Assembly (NCBI GenBank): GCA_045615345.1 | Contig: JAZLER010000013.1 | Location: 124,001-188,000, forward strand | Direction of reading: 5' to 3' | Length of the DNA stretch: 64,000 nt | DNA from: Fumia sp045615345 | Lineage (GTDB): Bacteria > Bacillota > Clostridia > Oscillospirales > Ruminococcaceae | The notes under the pieces: model-generated | What the model saw: the letters and a program-made list of their open reading frames with translations, nothing else | Databases searched by the model: none | What the model was told of the DNA's origin: nothing | Position numbers and translations under genes: made by a program | Part shown: piece by piece, positions 8,559 to 19,000 of the stretch | How positions within the stretch are numbered: position 1 is the stretch's first letter | Layout of the letters: each line of letters begins with the position of its first letter

Positions 8559-9652
8559 AAATTCCATTTCTGTTGCATAATTACTGCAGGGGTATCTTCA
8601 CTCTCGTGTCCATAGTAAACAGTTAAAAGTGAGCCGTCTTTGAGTTCAACGGTAGACGGATAACCCATATCCCACATAACTCCGTTTGTGACTATAACAT
8701 TGTCTTTATCCCAGGTTTTGCCGTTGTCGTAAGAAAACATTACTTTAATACTCTCATCAGGATGCTTTCTGTAAGAATATGAACCGATTAAAACACCCGA
8801 AGAATGGCGCATAATATGCATAGGTGCGCCACCATTATCAGGGAAAAGTTTTTCAACCTCGCACCAGGTTTTACCCTTGTCATAGGATTTCACCTGATAG
8901 GTTGTGAAAACATCAGGCTCCATTCTTATGTATGCTAAAAGTACGCCGTCATCAGCTTCAAAAAGATAAGGCTCACAGCTGAAGAGGTCTTTTCCTTCTT
9001 CTTCAATTTTCGGTAAAGTGCTTATATACTCCATACTGCCGTCTTTTTTAATTTCATAAAGCATAATAGCATTTTCAACATCATAATATCCCGGAGATTT
9101 AAACGCAGTACCTACCCAGAAAATTCTGCCGTCACGAAGCTCTATGGGGCCGTGAGGAGAAGTAATGGGGCTTATCTTGGTTTCGCCGAAAGATTTACCC
9201 ATATCGTTACTGATTTTATAGGTAGCACCAATATATTTACTTTCTTCTTTTTTATCCAGTGTTTTAAGATAGGAGTAAAAATAGTTCATCTCGTCAACTT
9301 CTTTACTACCTTTTTCCTTTCTCCACGAATGGTATCCGTACTGAGTTTCAATTGAGTTATTAAAAGAGGTGATAACAAGTCCCTTTTCACCGAAAGGACA
9401 AAGACCCACATCTCTGTCGTCAAGAGGTGTGTCAATTGCAATCTGCGGCAAAGTATAAGTTTCACCATCATCATCGGAAAAGATGATAACACCCTTACCA
9501 AACGGGTCAGCGTGTTCAACCCTTAAGCCTGATGCACCAACTAAAATTCTGCCGTCCTGAAGCTTTGTAACAGTAGGCCACGCAAAATAATTATGTCTGC
9601 TTTCAGGATTACTCATAATAACACGGTTTTCACCGATTTTTGTAATTTTCAT
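8546..9652 (-). CDS. Sialidase-fold (BNR repeat) protein, cytoplasmic
   Basis: Six-bladed beta-propeller protein of 368 residues with Asp-box/BNR repeats: SDDDGETY, SNDMGKSF, SYDKGKTW and SYDNGKTW. These mark exo-sialidase-type propellers (BNR_2 group). There is no signal peptide or membrane segment, unlike secreted sialidases, so it is expected in the cytoplasm. An arginine triad cannot be assigned by eye, so sialidase activity is only possible. Related propellers act as other glycosidases. It stands alone between two terminators, with a good ribosome site (GAAAGGGAGTG). Confidence 0.7.
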   Translation of the reverse strand: MKITKIGENRVIMSNPESRHNYFAWPTVTKLQDGRILVGASGLRVEHADPFGKGVIIFSDDDGETYTLPQIAIDTPLDDRDVGLCPFGEKGLVITSFNNSIETQYGYHSWRKEKGSKEVDEMNYFYSYLKTLDKKEESKYIGATYKISNDMGKSFGETKISPITSPHGPIELRDGRIFWVGTAFKSPGYYDVENAIMLYEIKKDGSMEYISTLPKIEEEGKDLFSCEPYLFEADDGVLLAYIRMEPDVFTTYQVKSYDKGKTWCEVEKLFPDNGGAPMHIMRHSSGVLIGSYSYRKHPDESIKVMFSYDNGKTWDKDNVIVTNGVMWDMGYPSTVELKDGSLLTVYYGHESEDTPAVIMQQKWNFEVQ

Positions 9653-9703
9653 AAAGAATCACTCCCTTTCCTCAAGTATACCATACAAACAAAAAAATGC
9701 AAC

Positions 9704-9743
9704 AAAAAAGCAGACATCTTTTTAAAAAAATGTCTGCTTTTTT
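9704..9743. terminator. Bidirectional-looking terminator after the APH-like gene
   Basis: Stem GCAGACAT/ATGTCTGC with A-tract before and T-tract after, so a T-run follows the hairpin on both strands. It ends the adhE-kinase transcript on the minus strand. Confidence 0.8.
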
Positions 9744-9747
9744 AATA

Positions 9748-10497
9748 TTATTCGTAATCTACAACATCAACCCAGGAAAGCAGGAAATCTCTTTCGTGAG
9801 CATTGCCTTTTACAGACTGCGAAGCCGCAACAATGGGCATCCATTTCTGTACATATTGTTTTGCAGTGTTACTCTTTTTACAGAATACATCAAGATATTT
9901 TTTTGCAACATCTTCCTTGCCGTTCAAGCAGAACAGAAGATAAGTTCTTGCAACATCTGCGGAAGCGTTACCCTGTGTTGCGTGTGCCCAGTCAATAGTG
10001 TAAGGTGTGCCGTCTTTTGTGATAATGATGTTTGAGGGGTTTAAGTCACCATGGCATACTTTGTTATGCTTGGGCATACCCTCAAGGCGGGTATGAAGCT
10101 CATAACGGGTTGTAGCATCAAGAGTGGAGGAACTGATTTTTCTGTTCATTTTGTCTTTGAGTTTTGTAAGCAAAGGAGATTTCTTGGAATGGATTTCAAG
10201 CTGTAAATCAACTAAAATCTCAACATACTTGTCGATATTTCCGGGGTCTTCCTCCATATACTGAGCAAGAGTTTTGCCCTCGATATAGTCTAAAACGATA
10301 GCCCATTTGCCGTCAACCATCGTTACTTCCCTGATTTTTGCAATATTAAGACCTGTTTCTTCGATACGAGCCTGATTTAAAGCTTCGTTTAAAACATCAG
10401 CCTTAGAGTAATCTTCATTGAAAACCTTAATACATTTATCGCCGTCACGATAAATCACTTTGTTTACACTTTTTGCAATTACATTATCAAGTTTCAT
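9748..10497 (-). CDS. Aminoglycoside phosphotransferase/choline kinase-fold small kinase
   Basis: APH-fold kinase, 249 residues. The Brenner motif CHGDLNPSNIII and the metal motif YTIDWAHA are intact, and YIEGKTLAQYM is the hinge region. Similar proteins in gut Firmicutes are annotated as TP53-regulating or lipopolysaccharide-kinase-like and have unknown small-molecule or protein substrates. It begins 12 bases after adhE, with its ribosome site (AAGGAGGAAGATTT) overlapping the adhE end, so the two are probably co-transcribed. A role linked to fermentation is not evident; it is not a clear antibiotic-resistance gene. Confidence 0.75.
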   Translation of the reverse strand: MKLDNVIAKSVNKVIYRDGDKCIKVFNEDYSKADVLNEALNQARIEETGLNIAKIREVTMVDGKWAIVLDYIEGKTLAQYMEEDPGNIDKYVEILVDLQLEIHSKKSPLLTKLKDKMNRKISSSTLDATTRYELHTRLEGMPKHNKVCHGDLNPSNIIITKDGTPYTIDWAHATQGNASADVARTYLLFCLNGKEDVAKKYLDVFCKKSNTAKQYVQKWMPIVAASQSVKGNAHERDFLLSWVDVVDYE

Positions 10498-10509
10498 AAA
10501 TCTTCCTCC

Positions 10510-13137
10510 TTACGCTTTGGGCATCTTAGCTTCTTTGAAGTGCTTGCCGTAATAAGCATTCAAATACATCTGGCGGATTTCTTCCATCAAAGGATAACGG
10601 GGGTTAGCACCTGTGCACTGGTCATCAAATGCCTGCTCTGTCATTTCATCGAGGCGGTCAAGGAAGTCTTTTTCGTCAATACCGTAATCTTTGATTGTTT
10701 CTTTGATACCAACTGTCTTTTTGAGGTCGTTGATAGCCTTGATAAGATTTTCTAATTTATCCTTATCTGTCTTACCGCCAAGGCCTAAGTAATCGGCAAT
10801 TTCAGCATATCTTGCCAAAGTGTGGGGATGGTCGTACTGAGAGAATGTACCCATTTTTGCAGGTGCTTCAGAAGCATTGAAACGAAGTACCTCTTCAATC
10901 ATCAAAGCATTTGCAACACCGTGAGGCAGATGGTGGAATGCACCAAGTTTATGTGCCATAGAGTGACATACACCAAGGAAAGCGTTTGCAAAAGCCATAC
11001 CTGCAATTGTAGCAGCATTAGCCATTTTTTCTCTTGCTTCAACATCAGTCTGTCCGTTTTCATAAGCACGGGGCAAATATTTGAAGATATTTTTGAGTGC
11101 CTGTAAAGCAAGACCATCTGTGTAATCAGTTGCGAGCATTGCGGCATATGCTTCAACTGCGTGAGTTACAGCATCAATACCGGAAGCCGCAGTAAGACCC
11201 TTGGGTGCAGACATATGGAAATCAGTATCAATAATAGCCATATTGGGGAGAAGTTCGTAGTCTGCAAGAGGATATTTAACACCTGTCTTTTCGTCAGTGA
11301 TAACAGCAAAAGGTGTTACCTCAGAACCTGTACCTGCAGAGGTAGGAACAGCGATAAAATATGCTTTCTCGCCCATTTTGGGGAATGTGTATACGCGTTT
11401 ACGGATATCAATAAATCTCATTGCCATATCCATAAAGTCAGCTTCGGGATGTTCGTAGAGAACCCACATAATCTTAGCGGCATCCATTGCAGAACCACCA
11501 CCAAGTGCAATGATTGTATCGGGCTTGAATGCAGCCATCTGTTTAGCACCATTTGTAGCATTTTCGAGTGTGGGGTCAGGCTGAACATCAAAGAATGTTG
11601 TGTGAGCAATACCCATTTCATCAAGTTTATCTGTGATGGGTTTTGTATAACCGTTTACATAAAGGAAGGTATCTGTTACGATAAATGCTTTCTTAGCACC
11701 CCTTACAGTTTTAAGCTCATCTAAAGCAACGGGCAGACAGCCTTTTTTGATATATACCTTCTCAGGTGCTCTGAACCAAAGCATATTTTCCCTTCTTTCA
11801 GCCACAGTTTTAATGTTTATAAGGTGTTTTACACCAACATTATCGGAAACAGAGTTACCACCCCAGGAACCACATCCCAAAGTAAGCGAGGGTGCAAGTT
11901 TAAAGTTGTAAAGGTCACCGATACCACCCTGAGAAGAAGGAGTGTTAACTAAAATTCGGCAGGTTTTCATTCTTGCTTCGAACTCACTGAGTTTTTCTTT
12001 CTCGGTGATTTCGTTAAGGTATACAGAAGATGTATGACCATAACCGCCGTCAGCAACAAGCTGCTCAGCTTTCTTAAGTGCATCTTCAAAATCTTTTGCT
12101 TTATACATTGCAAGTACGGGAGAGAGCTTCTCGTGAGCGAATTCTTCGGAAAGCTCTACGCTTTCAACCTCACCGATAAGGATTTTTGTACCCTCGGGAA
12201 CCTTAACGCCTGCAAGTTCTGCAATTTTGTGTGCCTTCTGTCCTACGATTTTAGCATTGAGAGCACCATTTATAATAATAGTCTTACGGACTTTTTCGGT
12301 TTCCTCATCGTTTAAGAAGTAACAGCCTCTTTTTGCAAATTCTTTTTTAACTGCATCATAAATTGTATCAATTACGATAACAGACTGCTCAGAAGCACAA
12401 ATCATACCATTATCAAATGTTTTGGAATGAATGATAGAGTTTACAGCTAAAATTATATCAGCACTGTCATCAATAATAGCGGGAGTGTTACCTGCACCAA
12501 CACCGAGAGCAGGTTTACCGGAAGAATAAGCCGCCTTAACCATACCGGGACCACCTGTTGCAAGGATAATGTCAGCTTCTTTCATAACAGTATTTGTCAT
12601 TTCAAGGGAAGGAACATCAATCCAGTCAATAATTCCCTCGGGAGCACCAGCAGCTACTGCTGCTTCAAGTACCAGTTTTGCAGCCGCAATAGTGGAGTTC
12701 TTGGCTCTGGGATGAGGAGAAATGATAATAGCGTTTCTTGTTTTAAGTGCCAAAAGGCATTTGAAAATTGCTGTGGATGTGGGGTTGGTTGTAGGGATAA
12801 CCGCCGCAACAACACCAATGGGTTCAGCAATCTTTCTTGTACCGAATGCTTTATCTTCTTCGATAACGCCACATGTTTTTGTTTCTTTATATGCATTGTA
12901 AATATATTCGGAAGCATAGTTGTTTTTGATAACTTTATCTTCAACAACACCCATTCCTGTTTCTTCTACTGCCATTTTTGCAAGAGGAATTCTCGCTTTG
13001 TTTGCAGCTGATGCAGCTGCCAGGAAAATCTTGTCTACCTGTTCTTGTGTGTAGGTTGCAAAAGCAAGCTGTGCTTTTCTGATTTTAGCAATAGCTTCTT
13101 CAAGCTTTTCAACACTGTCAATAATTTCGTAATTCAT
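10510..13137 (-). CDS. adhE: Bifunctional acetaldehyde-CoA/alcohol dehydrogenase AdhE
   Basis: Fermentative enzyme of 875 residues that converts acetyl-CoA to ethanol in two NADH-dependent steps, re-oxidising NADH. The N-terminal half (about residues 1-420) is an aldehyde dehydrogenase with the catalytic Cys in DNGMICASEQS. The C-terminal half (about 450-870) is an iron-dependent alcohol dehydrogenase with IALGGGSAMDAAK for NAD and the metal-binding histidines in HSMAHKLGAFHHLPHG. The length is normal, and AdhE enzymes form filaments called spirosomes. The start sits behind TAGGAGGAAAACG. A Rex-like operator lies between promoter and gene, fitting redox control. Confidence 0.96.
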   Translation of the reverse strand: MNYEIIDSVEKLEEAIAKIRKAQLAFATYTQEQVDKIFLAAASAANKARIPLAKMAVEETGMGVVEDKVIKNNYASEYIYNAYKETKTCGVIEEDKAFGTRKIAEPIGVVAAVIPTTNPTSTAIFKCLLALKTRNAIIISPHPRAKNSTIAAAKLVLEAAVAAGAPEGIIDWIDVPSLEMTNTVMKEADIILATGGPGMVKAAYSSGKPALGVGAGNTPAIIDDSADIILAVNSIIHSKTFDNGMICASEQSVIVIDTIYDAVKKEFAKRGCYFLNDEETEKVRKTIIINGALNAKIVGQKAHKIAELAGVKVPEGTKILIGEVESVELSEEFAHEKLSPVLAMYKAKDFEDALKKAEQLVADGGYGHTSSVYLNEITEKEKLSEFEARMKTCRILVNTPSSQGGIGDLYNFKLAPSLTLGCGSWGGNSVSDNVGVKHLINIKTVAERRENMLWFRAPEKVYIKKGCLPVALDELKTVRGAKKAFIVTDTFLYVNGYTKPITDKLDEMGIAHTTFFDVQPDPTLENATNGAKQMAAFKPDTIIALGGGSAMDAAKIMWVLYEHPEADFMDMAMRFIDIRKRVYTFPKMGEKAYFIAVPTSAGTGSEVTPFAVITDEKTGVKYPLADYELLPNMAIIDTDFHMSAPKGLTAASGIDAVTHAVEAYAAMLATDYTDGLALQALKNIFKYLPRAYENGQTDVEAREKMANAATIAGMAFANAFLGVCHSMAHKLGAFHHLPHGVANALMIEEVLRFNASEAPAKMGTFSQYDHPHTLARYAEIADYLGLGGKTDKDKLENLIKAINDLKKTVGIKETIKDYGIDEKDFLDRLDEMTEQAFDDQCTGANPRYPLMEEIRQMYLNAYYGKHFKEAKMPKA

Positions 13138-13161
13138 CGTTTTCCTCCTAATAGATTTAGA

Positions 13162-13179
13162 TTGTTATTTTTTTAACAA
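13162..13179. promoter_or_regulatory. Rex-like redox operator upstream of adhE
   Basis: Read on the minus strand, TTGTTAAAAAAATAACAA matches the clostridial Rex operator TTGTTAANNNNTTAACAA at all fixed positions but one. It lies downstream of the predicted -10 of adhE, where a repressor would block transcription. Rex releases DNA at high NADH/NAD and commonly controls adhE. Confidence 0.7.
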
Positions 13180-13194
13180 TTACCACTAAATTTA

Positions 13195-13223
13195 ATTCTA
13201 TCACATATATTTTGCAAAATCAA
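13195..13223 (-). promoter_or_regulatory. Promoter of adhE
   Basis: Minus strand TTGATT, 17 bases, TAGAAT, with TGTGA just before the -10. The start site would lie just upstream of the Rex-like operator. Confidence 0.6.
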
Positions 13224-13294
13224 GAATTTTTTTGAAAGATATTTTCATTTTGTGAGATATGTGGTAAAATAAGTATGAAAGGTGGAGTATTTTT

Positions 13295-14557
13295 ATGAAA
13301 TCTAAGAATGCCGAGATACTTTGTATCGGCACCGAGCTTCTTATGGGAGATATTGTAAACACAAACGCCTCCTTTATTGCAAAAAAATTAACAGAACTCG
13401 GTATCACTATGTATCACCAGACAGTAGTCGGTGACAACCCCGAAAGACTTTATGAGGCACTGACCCTTGCCTTTTCCCGTGCTGACACTGTAATCACAAC
13501 GGGCGGTCTTGGTCCGACATACGATGACCTTACCAAAGAAACTATTGCAAAGTTTTTTGGAAGAAAACTTATTATGGACAAAAAATCTCTCGAAAGCATT
13601 GTAATGTATTACAGAAATGCAAAACGCGAGATGCCTGCAAGTAATGTAAAGCAGGCTATGATGCCTGAGGGTGCAGTTATATTTGAAAACCCCAACGGCA
13701 CTGCCCCGGGCTGCGCAATTGACGATGGCACTAAGAAAATCATTATGCTCCCCGGTCCTCCAAGGGAAATGGAGCCGATGTTTGAAAGTAAGGTAGTCCC
13801 ATATCTTTTAGAAGGTACTGACCGCATTTTAGTTTCTCACAACCTTTATTTTTACGGAATCGGTGAATCGCTTTTAGAAACAAAACTTCACGACCTTATG
13901 AAAAACAGCAAAAATCCGACTGTCGCTCCCTATGCCAAAACAGGTGAAGTTACCTTACGCGTTACAGCTCTTGCCTATACAAAAGAAGATGCTGAAGAAC
14001 TTATCACGCCCGTTATCCAAAAAATCAAAAGCGTTGTCGGTGAATATATCTATGGCATTGATATTGATAATCTGCAGACTGCCGTTGTAAGAACACTCGA
14101 AAAGAAGGGGCTTAAACTCGCCACTGCCGAAAGTTGTACGGGTGGCCTTATCTCAAAACGCATAACCGAAGTAAGTGGGGCTTCAAATGTGTTCGAATGT
14201 GGTATATGCAGTTACTCAAACCGCATTAAAAACGAAATTTTATCCGTAAAGGAAAATACTTTACAGGAGTTTTCCGCTGTATCTTCCGAAACAGCCCTCG
14301 AAATGGCAAAAGGTGTAAGGGCCCTTGCAAACGCTGATATAGGCGTATCCGTTACAGGTAACGCAGGACCCAACCCCTCCGAAGGAAAGGAAGTTGGGCT
14401 TGTATATATAGGAATTGACAGCGAATTAAAAAGCGAGGTTTTCGAGCTTAACATAAAACGCCGTGACAAAGATTTGCGTGAGCTTATACGGTATCTCGCC
14501 TCATCAAAAGCACTTAGTATGGTTTTGGAAACCGCAAAACTCTACCCCGATAAATAA
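13295..14557 (+). CDS. cinA: CinA, competence/damage-inducible protein (NMN deamidase family)
   Basis: Two-domain cytoplasmic protein of 420 residues. The N-terminal half is a molybdopterin-binding/COG1058 domain (about residues 1-170) with the motifs TTGGLGPTYDD and LPGPPREM. The C-terminal half (about 260-415) is the CinA/PncC-type NMN amidohydrolase domain with LATAESCTGGLISKRIT, where the catalytic Ser lies. It is likely to recycle nicotinamide mononucleotide and/or hydrolyse ADP-ribose. Transcribed alone and divergently from adhE; the start follows AAAGGTGGAG. In many Firmicutes cinA sits beside recA, which is not the case here. Confidence 0.93.
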   Translation: MKSKNAEILCIGTELLMGDIVNTNASFIAKKLTELGITMYHQTVVGDNPERLYEALTLAFSRADTVITTGGLGPTYDDLTKETIAKFFGRKLIMDKKSLESIVMYYRNAKREMPASNVKQAMMPEGAVIFENPNGTAPGCAIDDGTKKIIMLPGPPREMEPMFESKVVPYLLEGTDRILVSHNLYFYGIGESLLETKLHDLMKNSKNPTVAPYAKTGEVTLRVTALAYTKEDAEELITPVIQKIKSVVGEYIYGIDIDNLQTAVVRTLEKKGLKLATAESCTGGLISKRITEVSGASNVFECGICSYSNRIKNEILSVKENTLQEFSAVSSETALEMAKGVRALANADIGVSVTGNAGPNPSEGKEVGLVYIGIDSELKSEVFELNIKRRDKDLRELIRYLASSKALSMVLETAKLYPDK

Positions 14558-14560
14558 AAG

Positions 14561-14596
14561 GACAAAAGCTCAGGGCATTTGCCCTGAGCTTTTGTC
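14561..14596. terminator. Bidirectional terminator between cinA and a solute-binding gene
   Basis: A 16-bp perfect stem (GACAAAAGCTCAGGGC and its complement) with a 4-base loop between converging genes. T-rich bases follow within the arms on both strands. Confidence 0.85.
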
Positions 14597-14614
14597 TTAA
14601 TATCAAGGAATCAA

Positions 14615-15946
14615 TTAATTGATAGGATTTGCATCAGCAATAGGCTGTACTTTTTCCTGAACAGCTTTTGTAGCCATCTCAACTGTGTAGTTTTCGGGAT
14701 CTGTGAACACTTTGTTCATTTCGTCAGCAACAACAGAAAGGTACTGGTCAACATAAGTAAGCATCGGGAAACCTTTTACATTGGGGTTCTGCATAAGTTT
14801 TGCGATATCCTTCTTAACAGGGTCAACTGTATCCATATCCTGCAAGGACTCGAGAGCAGAAATTCTGCACATCATAGCACCCTTGTTATTCATACCTTTA
14901 GCAAGTTCGCCGATTGTTTCTTTACCTGTAATATAGGAAAGAAGTTTCCATCCGTCTTCTTTGGGGTTGGGAGCATCGTTGTTGAGCATCAAAGCTGTAA
15001 TTGTACAGAACATAGAACCTTCGAGTTCGGGTTTGCCATCGGGATAAGGAACATAAGCTACACCGTAGTTGATTTCGGGAGCATACTGTGAAAGTTTATC
15101 AGGCATCGATTCACCGTTAAACTGCATTGCGGTTTTACCGGAAAGGAAGGGTTCGTTAGCACCTGTGCCAAGGCTTGTTTTGAATGTCATCAGTTTATCG
15201 TAACCGATAGCTTTGTAGATATCAACCTGCCACTGATAAGCATCTCTCATTTCCTGAGTATCAAATGTAATTTCGTTTGTTTCAGGGTTAATCCAGGAAG
15301 CACCAAAAGCAACGGGCCACAATACGTTGTCGAGCCAGGGGTAGTTGGGAATGTATCCGCAACGTGTAACAAAGCCGTTTGCATCGTATTCTGTAAGGTC
15401 AACAGCAAGTTTTACAAGCTCACTGATTGTCTTGGGAACTTCAGCTTCATACTCAGCAAGATAATCTGTGTTGTAGTAAAGTTCGGAAGAGTTAAAAGTT
15501 ACGGGAATAGAATAAATTCTTCCTTTGTATGTAGCTCTGTCCCAGGCTGCGGGGATGATATCGTCTTTATCGAATTCAGCATCATTGTTTACAAAGTCTG
15601 TAAGGTCAGCGATAATTCCCTCTTTACCCCATGCACCTGCCTGCTGCCACTGAGCTTTTACGATGTCGGGACCTGAACCGGAAGCCAAAGCTGTCATAAT
15701 TTTTTCTGCCTTTACAGAACCAACAACCTTTACAGCGTATCCTTCGTTAGCAGCAACAAATTTTTCGGCCGCTGTAAGGTAACGCTGATGGTTACTTGTT
15801 ACTTCAAGGTCTTCGGGGTCTGTGTGCCAGATCTCCAGATTGACTGTTTCGCCGTTTGCGGGTTTGCTTGCTTCGTTGCCACAGCTTGCCATAAGGGAAA
15901 CTGCCATAACTGCAACGAGCATTGCGGAAATAATTCTCTTCAACAT
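14615..15946 (-). CDS. ABC sugar-type solute-binding lipoprotein (copy 1)
   Basis: Extracellular solute-binding protein of family 1 (CUT1 carbohydrate type), 443 residues. The lipoprotein signal MLKRIISAMLVAVMAVSLMAS precedes Cys22. The mature protein begins with a low-complexity linker, then LEIWHTDPEDLE and KFVAANEGYAVKVVG, typical of the first lobe. No permease or ATPase gene is near, so it must either serve a transporter encoded elsewhere or act as a free glycan-capturing lipoprotein. It lies 70 bases downstream of the first giant DUF4855-like gene and is very similar to the second copy in this window, including the final VEMATKAVQEKVQPIADA. A strong terminator ends it. Confidence 0.88.
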   Translation of the reverse strand: MLKRIISAMLVAVMAVSLMASCGNEASKPANGETVNLEIWHTDPEDLEVTSNHQRYLTAAEKFVAANEGYAVKVVGSVKAEKIMTALASGSGPDIVKAQWQQAGAWGKEGIIADLTDFVNNDAEFDKDDIIPAAWDRATYKGRIYSIPVTFNSSELYYNTDYLAEYEAEVPKTISELVKLAVDLTEYDANGFVTRCGYIPNYPWLDNVLWPVAFGASWINPETNEITFDTQEMRDAYQWQVDIYKAIGYDKLMTFKTSLGTGANEPFLSGKTAMQFNGESMPDKLSQYAPEINYGVAYVPYPDGKPELEGSMFCTITALMLNNDAPNPKEDGWKLLSYITGKETIGELAKGMNNKGAMMCRISALESLQDMDTVDPVKKDIAKLMQNPNVKGFPMLTYVDQYLSVVADEMNKVFTDPENYTVEMATKAVQEKVQPIADANPIN

Positions 15947-16016
15947 AAATAAGCTCCTTTCAAAATGAAAAGTTTAATATTAAAATTGTAATAAGCAAAT
16001 TTTTGCCATCACAATT

Positions 16017-19000
16017 TTATACGGTTTTTATCCATCTGCCGTTGGCACCTAATTTATAGCCGTCAACAGTGGTGTCTTTTGCCATTTTACCATCTGGCAA
16101 AAGATAGTACCATTCGCCTTTTATAAGCTTCCAACCGGTTGCCATAGCACCTGATTCGCTTAAGTAATACCAGTCGCCATCGAGCACCCATCCTGTTGCC
16201 ATAGCGCCATTATCAAGGAAGTAGTACCAGATACCATTAACCTGTACCCATTCGCCTGATGCCATAGCACCAGAGCTTGTCATATAGTACCATATTCCGT
16301 TATTAAGTACCCAACCTGTTTTCATAGCTCCTGAATTACTGAAATAGTACCAGATATTATCTACCTTATACCAACCTGTTGCCATGATGCCATTGGATTT
16401 GAGATAGTACCATGTGTTACCATCTTTAATCCAACCGGTCCTGAGATATCCGTCAGCATCAAGGTAGTACCAGTCACCATTCACTTTCGCCCAGCCTTTA
16501 ACCAAGTCACCATCCTGGTCTTTGAGCTGATAGCCGTTTGTACCTGTAAACCATACATAGCCTTCAGTAGTGGGTTTAGCAGTTTCTACAATATCATCAG
16601 CGGAGTCATCGTAGTAAGCTCCTCCCCCACCGCTGTTACCACCCGTTGTAAAGGTAGGTTTTTCAACACTGCCGTCAACCATTTCGGTAGTCAGTTCCGT
16701 AATATGAGGAATCTGTTCGGTAAGAGTACCATTGATAACACCATAAATTGCATCATACAACTTACGGACATCCTTGTTCTTTGAATAAGCTATCGGATAA
16801 AGGTCTCGTTTACCCTGATACCAAGATCTGTAAATGTCACGGCCTGTCATATTGTACTGAACTGCGGCATTGATATAGTCAAGGAATGCATTATATTTTA
16901 GAGGATCTGTGGCTACACTTCCGTTAAACTCAAACTCCATACTTGCGTGTAGGTAGCTTGCAGTAGCGGCAATCGTTGTGCAGTAGCCGGGATTACCAAA
17001 GCCGCCGTAATCGTGCACTTCGTTATTCTTGATAAAATATGTACCTGTCTGTATCGACCATACATCAATATTGTTTTTACGGGCATGGAAGGTACCGCCT
17101 GCACTTCTGTAAGGAATCCAGTAGAAAAGGAATTCATCGTTATATTTTTCCTCAGCCTCGTTTATTATCTCAGCAGTTTTCATAATATACTCGTCATCTG
17201 AGTCAACTGTCTGGATATGCTCGTGTGTCCAGTAATAGCCAGTAAAATCAATAGCCTCGTAATTTTTCTCAGCGAGTTTTTCCTGAATAACTTCAACCCA
17301 CCATCTGATGAAATATTCAAAGTTATCCATATCTTCGATATCGACAATTTCCCTACCCTCGATAAAACCAAAGTAGTCGGGTTTATAATTGCCTGTATGG
17401 AACACCTGAGGGAAGCTCATTACAAGCTTAACCTTGTAATCGGGGAGATTTAAGTCCTCACGGACCTCGAGTGCTGCTTTATTAAGCTCGTCAACATCTC
17501 CGCCCTCTTTAAACATCTGGTCAAGCCAGTAGTAGATATCCTCGGCAATCCAGGATGTGTCCCAGCCGTGACCACGGCCCGAACGGGCATTAAGTGCTAA
17601 GAATAAAACTGCATCAAAGAGTGTGTCAACAGAATTTCCGTTTTCGTCAATGTAGGTAAGCATCGGTTTGAACCTGAAAGCATCCCATTCACCGGGCCAC
17701 GCATTACCCTCGTAGTCATATTCATACCAGCCGTTGTAACAGAGAAGCAGGTCGTGAATGCCACCTGTTTCAGCAGGAGTTAAGTAGTCACCACCATTAT
17801 CGTGGGGAGTAGCTCTTGCTTCAACCTCTTCGGCAGACATTATATTATCGCCTGTCTTAACTTCATCATAACCCATTACTTCGATTTCGTCAATCATAGT
17901 TGTTGTAACAAGCTCCCAGAAAACTCTGACATATCTTGCAACAACCATTTGGGCACCATCGGTCATATCCTTGTTTTCGCCGTTGGTGTCGTTTATATGC
18001 CAACCATATTCGATAATTCCGTTAGGACGGATAGAAGCAAGGTCGTTATGAGAAATCTTCATCCAGTTGTACCCGTCAACAGACACCAATGTATCGCAGT
18101 ACTTAGGCACATTGATACCATTACTGATAGAACCTAAGAAAGTAGCTTTTACAGAAGTAATTGTCTTAAGCTCTCCGAGGTCAATAATATAACTCTTGTA
18201 TTCCTCGCGGTTTTTGTTGTCACCCGTGGGACCTTCTTCTTTCATAAGATGTCCTGTCCATGCGGCATCTGTATAAGAAGTAGTACCATGAATACCATCC
18301 GTAAGCTCTGTATTGTTTGTATCGGGGTATGTGGGAGTTGTAAGCGCAGGAACCCTCTCATAAGGTAACCCAAGTGCTAAGTTATGCTCCCCGTCAGGCT
18401 TGTCAATTGCAATTGCACAAGTGGATGTTTTTCCGCGTCTACCATAAATCTTCATCTCATCAACAGAAACTGTCGCGCCTTTGGGAACATCAAATTCAAC
18501 TCTTACAAAGCGTGTATAAACAGCATCTGCATTCTCAACAAATGTATAGAAAGGGTCTTCTCCGCCGTCCCAGATAAAGGAAACTCCCCTGCCGTTTTCA
18601 TCATCTTCGGAATAGGTGAAGAATTCCTTGAGGGTCACCCACTTGTTACCATCAGTGGAAACCTTGAACACAACATTCTTAGGTGTACCCGAACCACTTC
18701 TTGTATGGAAGTCGATTTTTTCCACAGAGTTTAAGTCGGTAATATCAAACTGCAACACAATGTGGTCGTCAGAACTACCGAGATGATCGTATTTAACCCA
18801 TTCGCCGTAAATTCCGTCAGTGAGCATAGTTTTTGTATCACCGAAATCTGCAGTACGGGAAGCAGTTACATCATAATTTGCAACAAGGTTATAAGAAAGC
18901 TTACTGTCACAGGTAAGTTCGTCATCGAGCGCGCCGTCAAAGGTGTTGAACACTTCGATTTCATCAAGTGCTATAAAATCAGTACCCGTTACAGTAACCT

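Noticed and set aside
9748..10497. Antibiotic-resistance aminoglycoside kinase
   Set aside because: Only the general APH fold motifs are present; size and context with adhE fit the uncharacterised small-kinase group better.
16030..16510. Regular short repeats that might look like a CRISPR array
   Set aside because: They are in-frame copies of the 20-residue cell-wall-binding repeat, spaced about 60 bases and diverged; the same holds for 23400-23950, 29780-30200 and 47330-47800.
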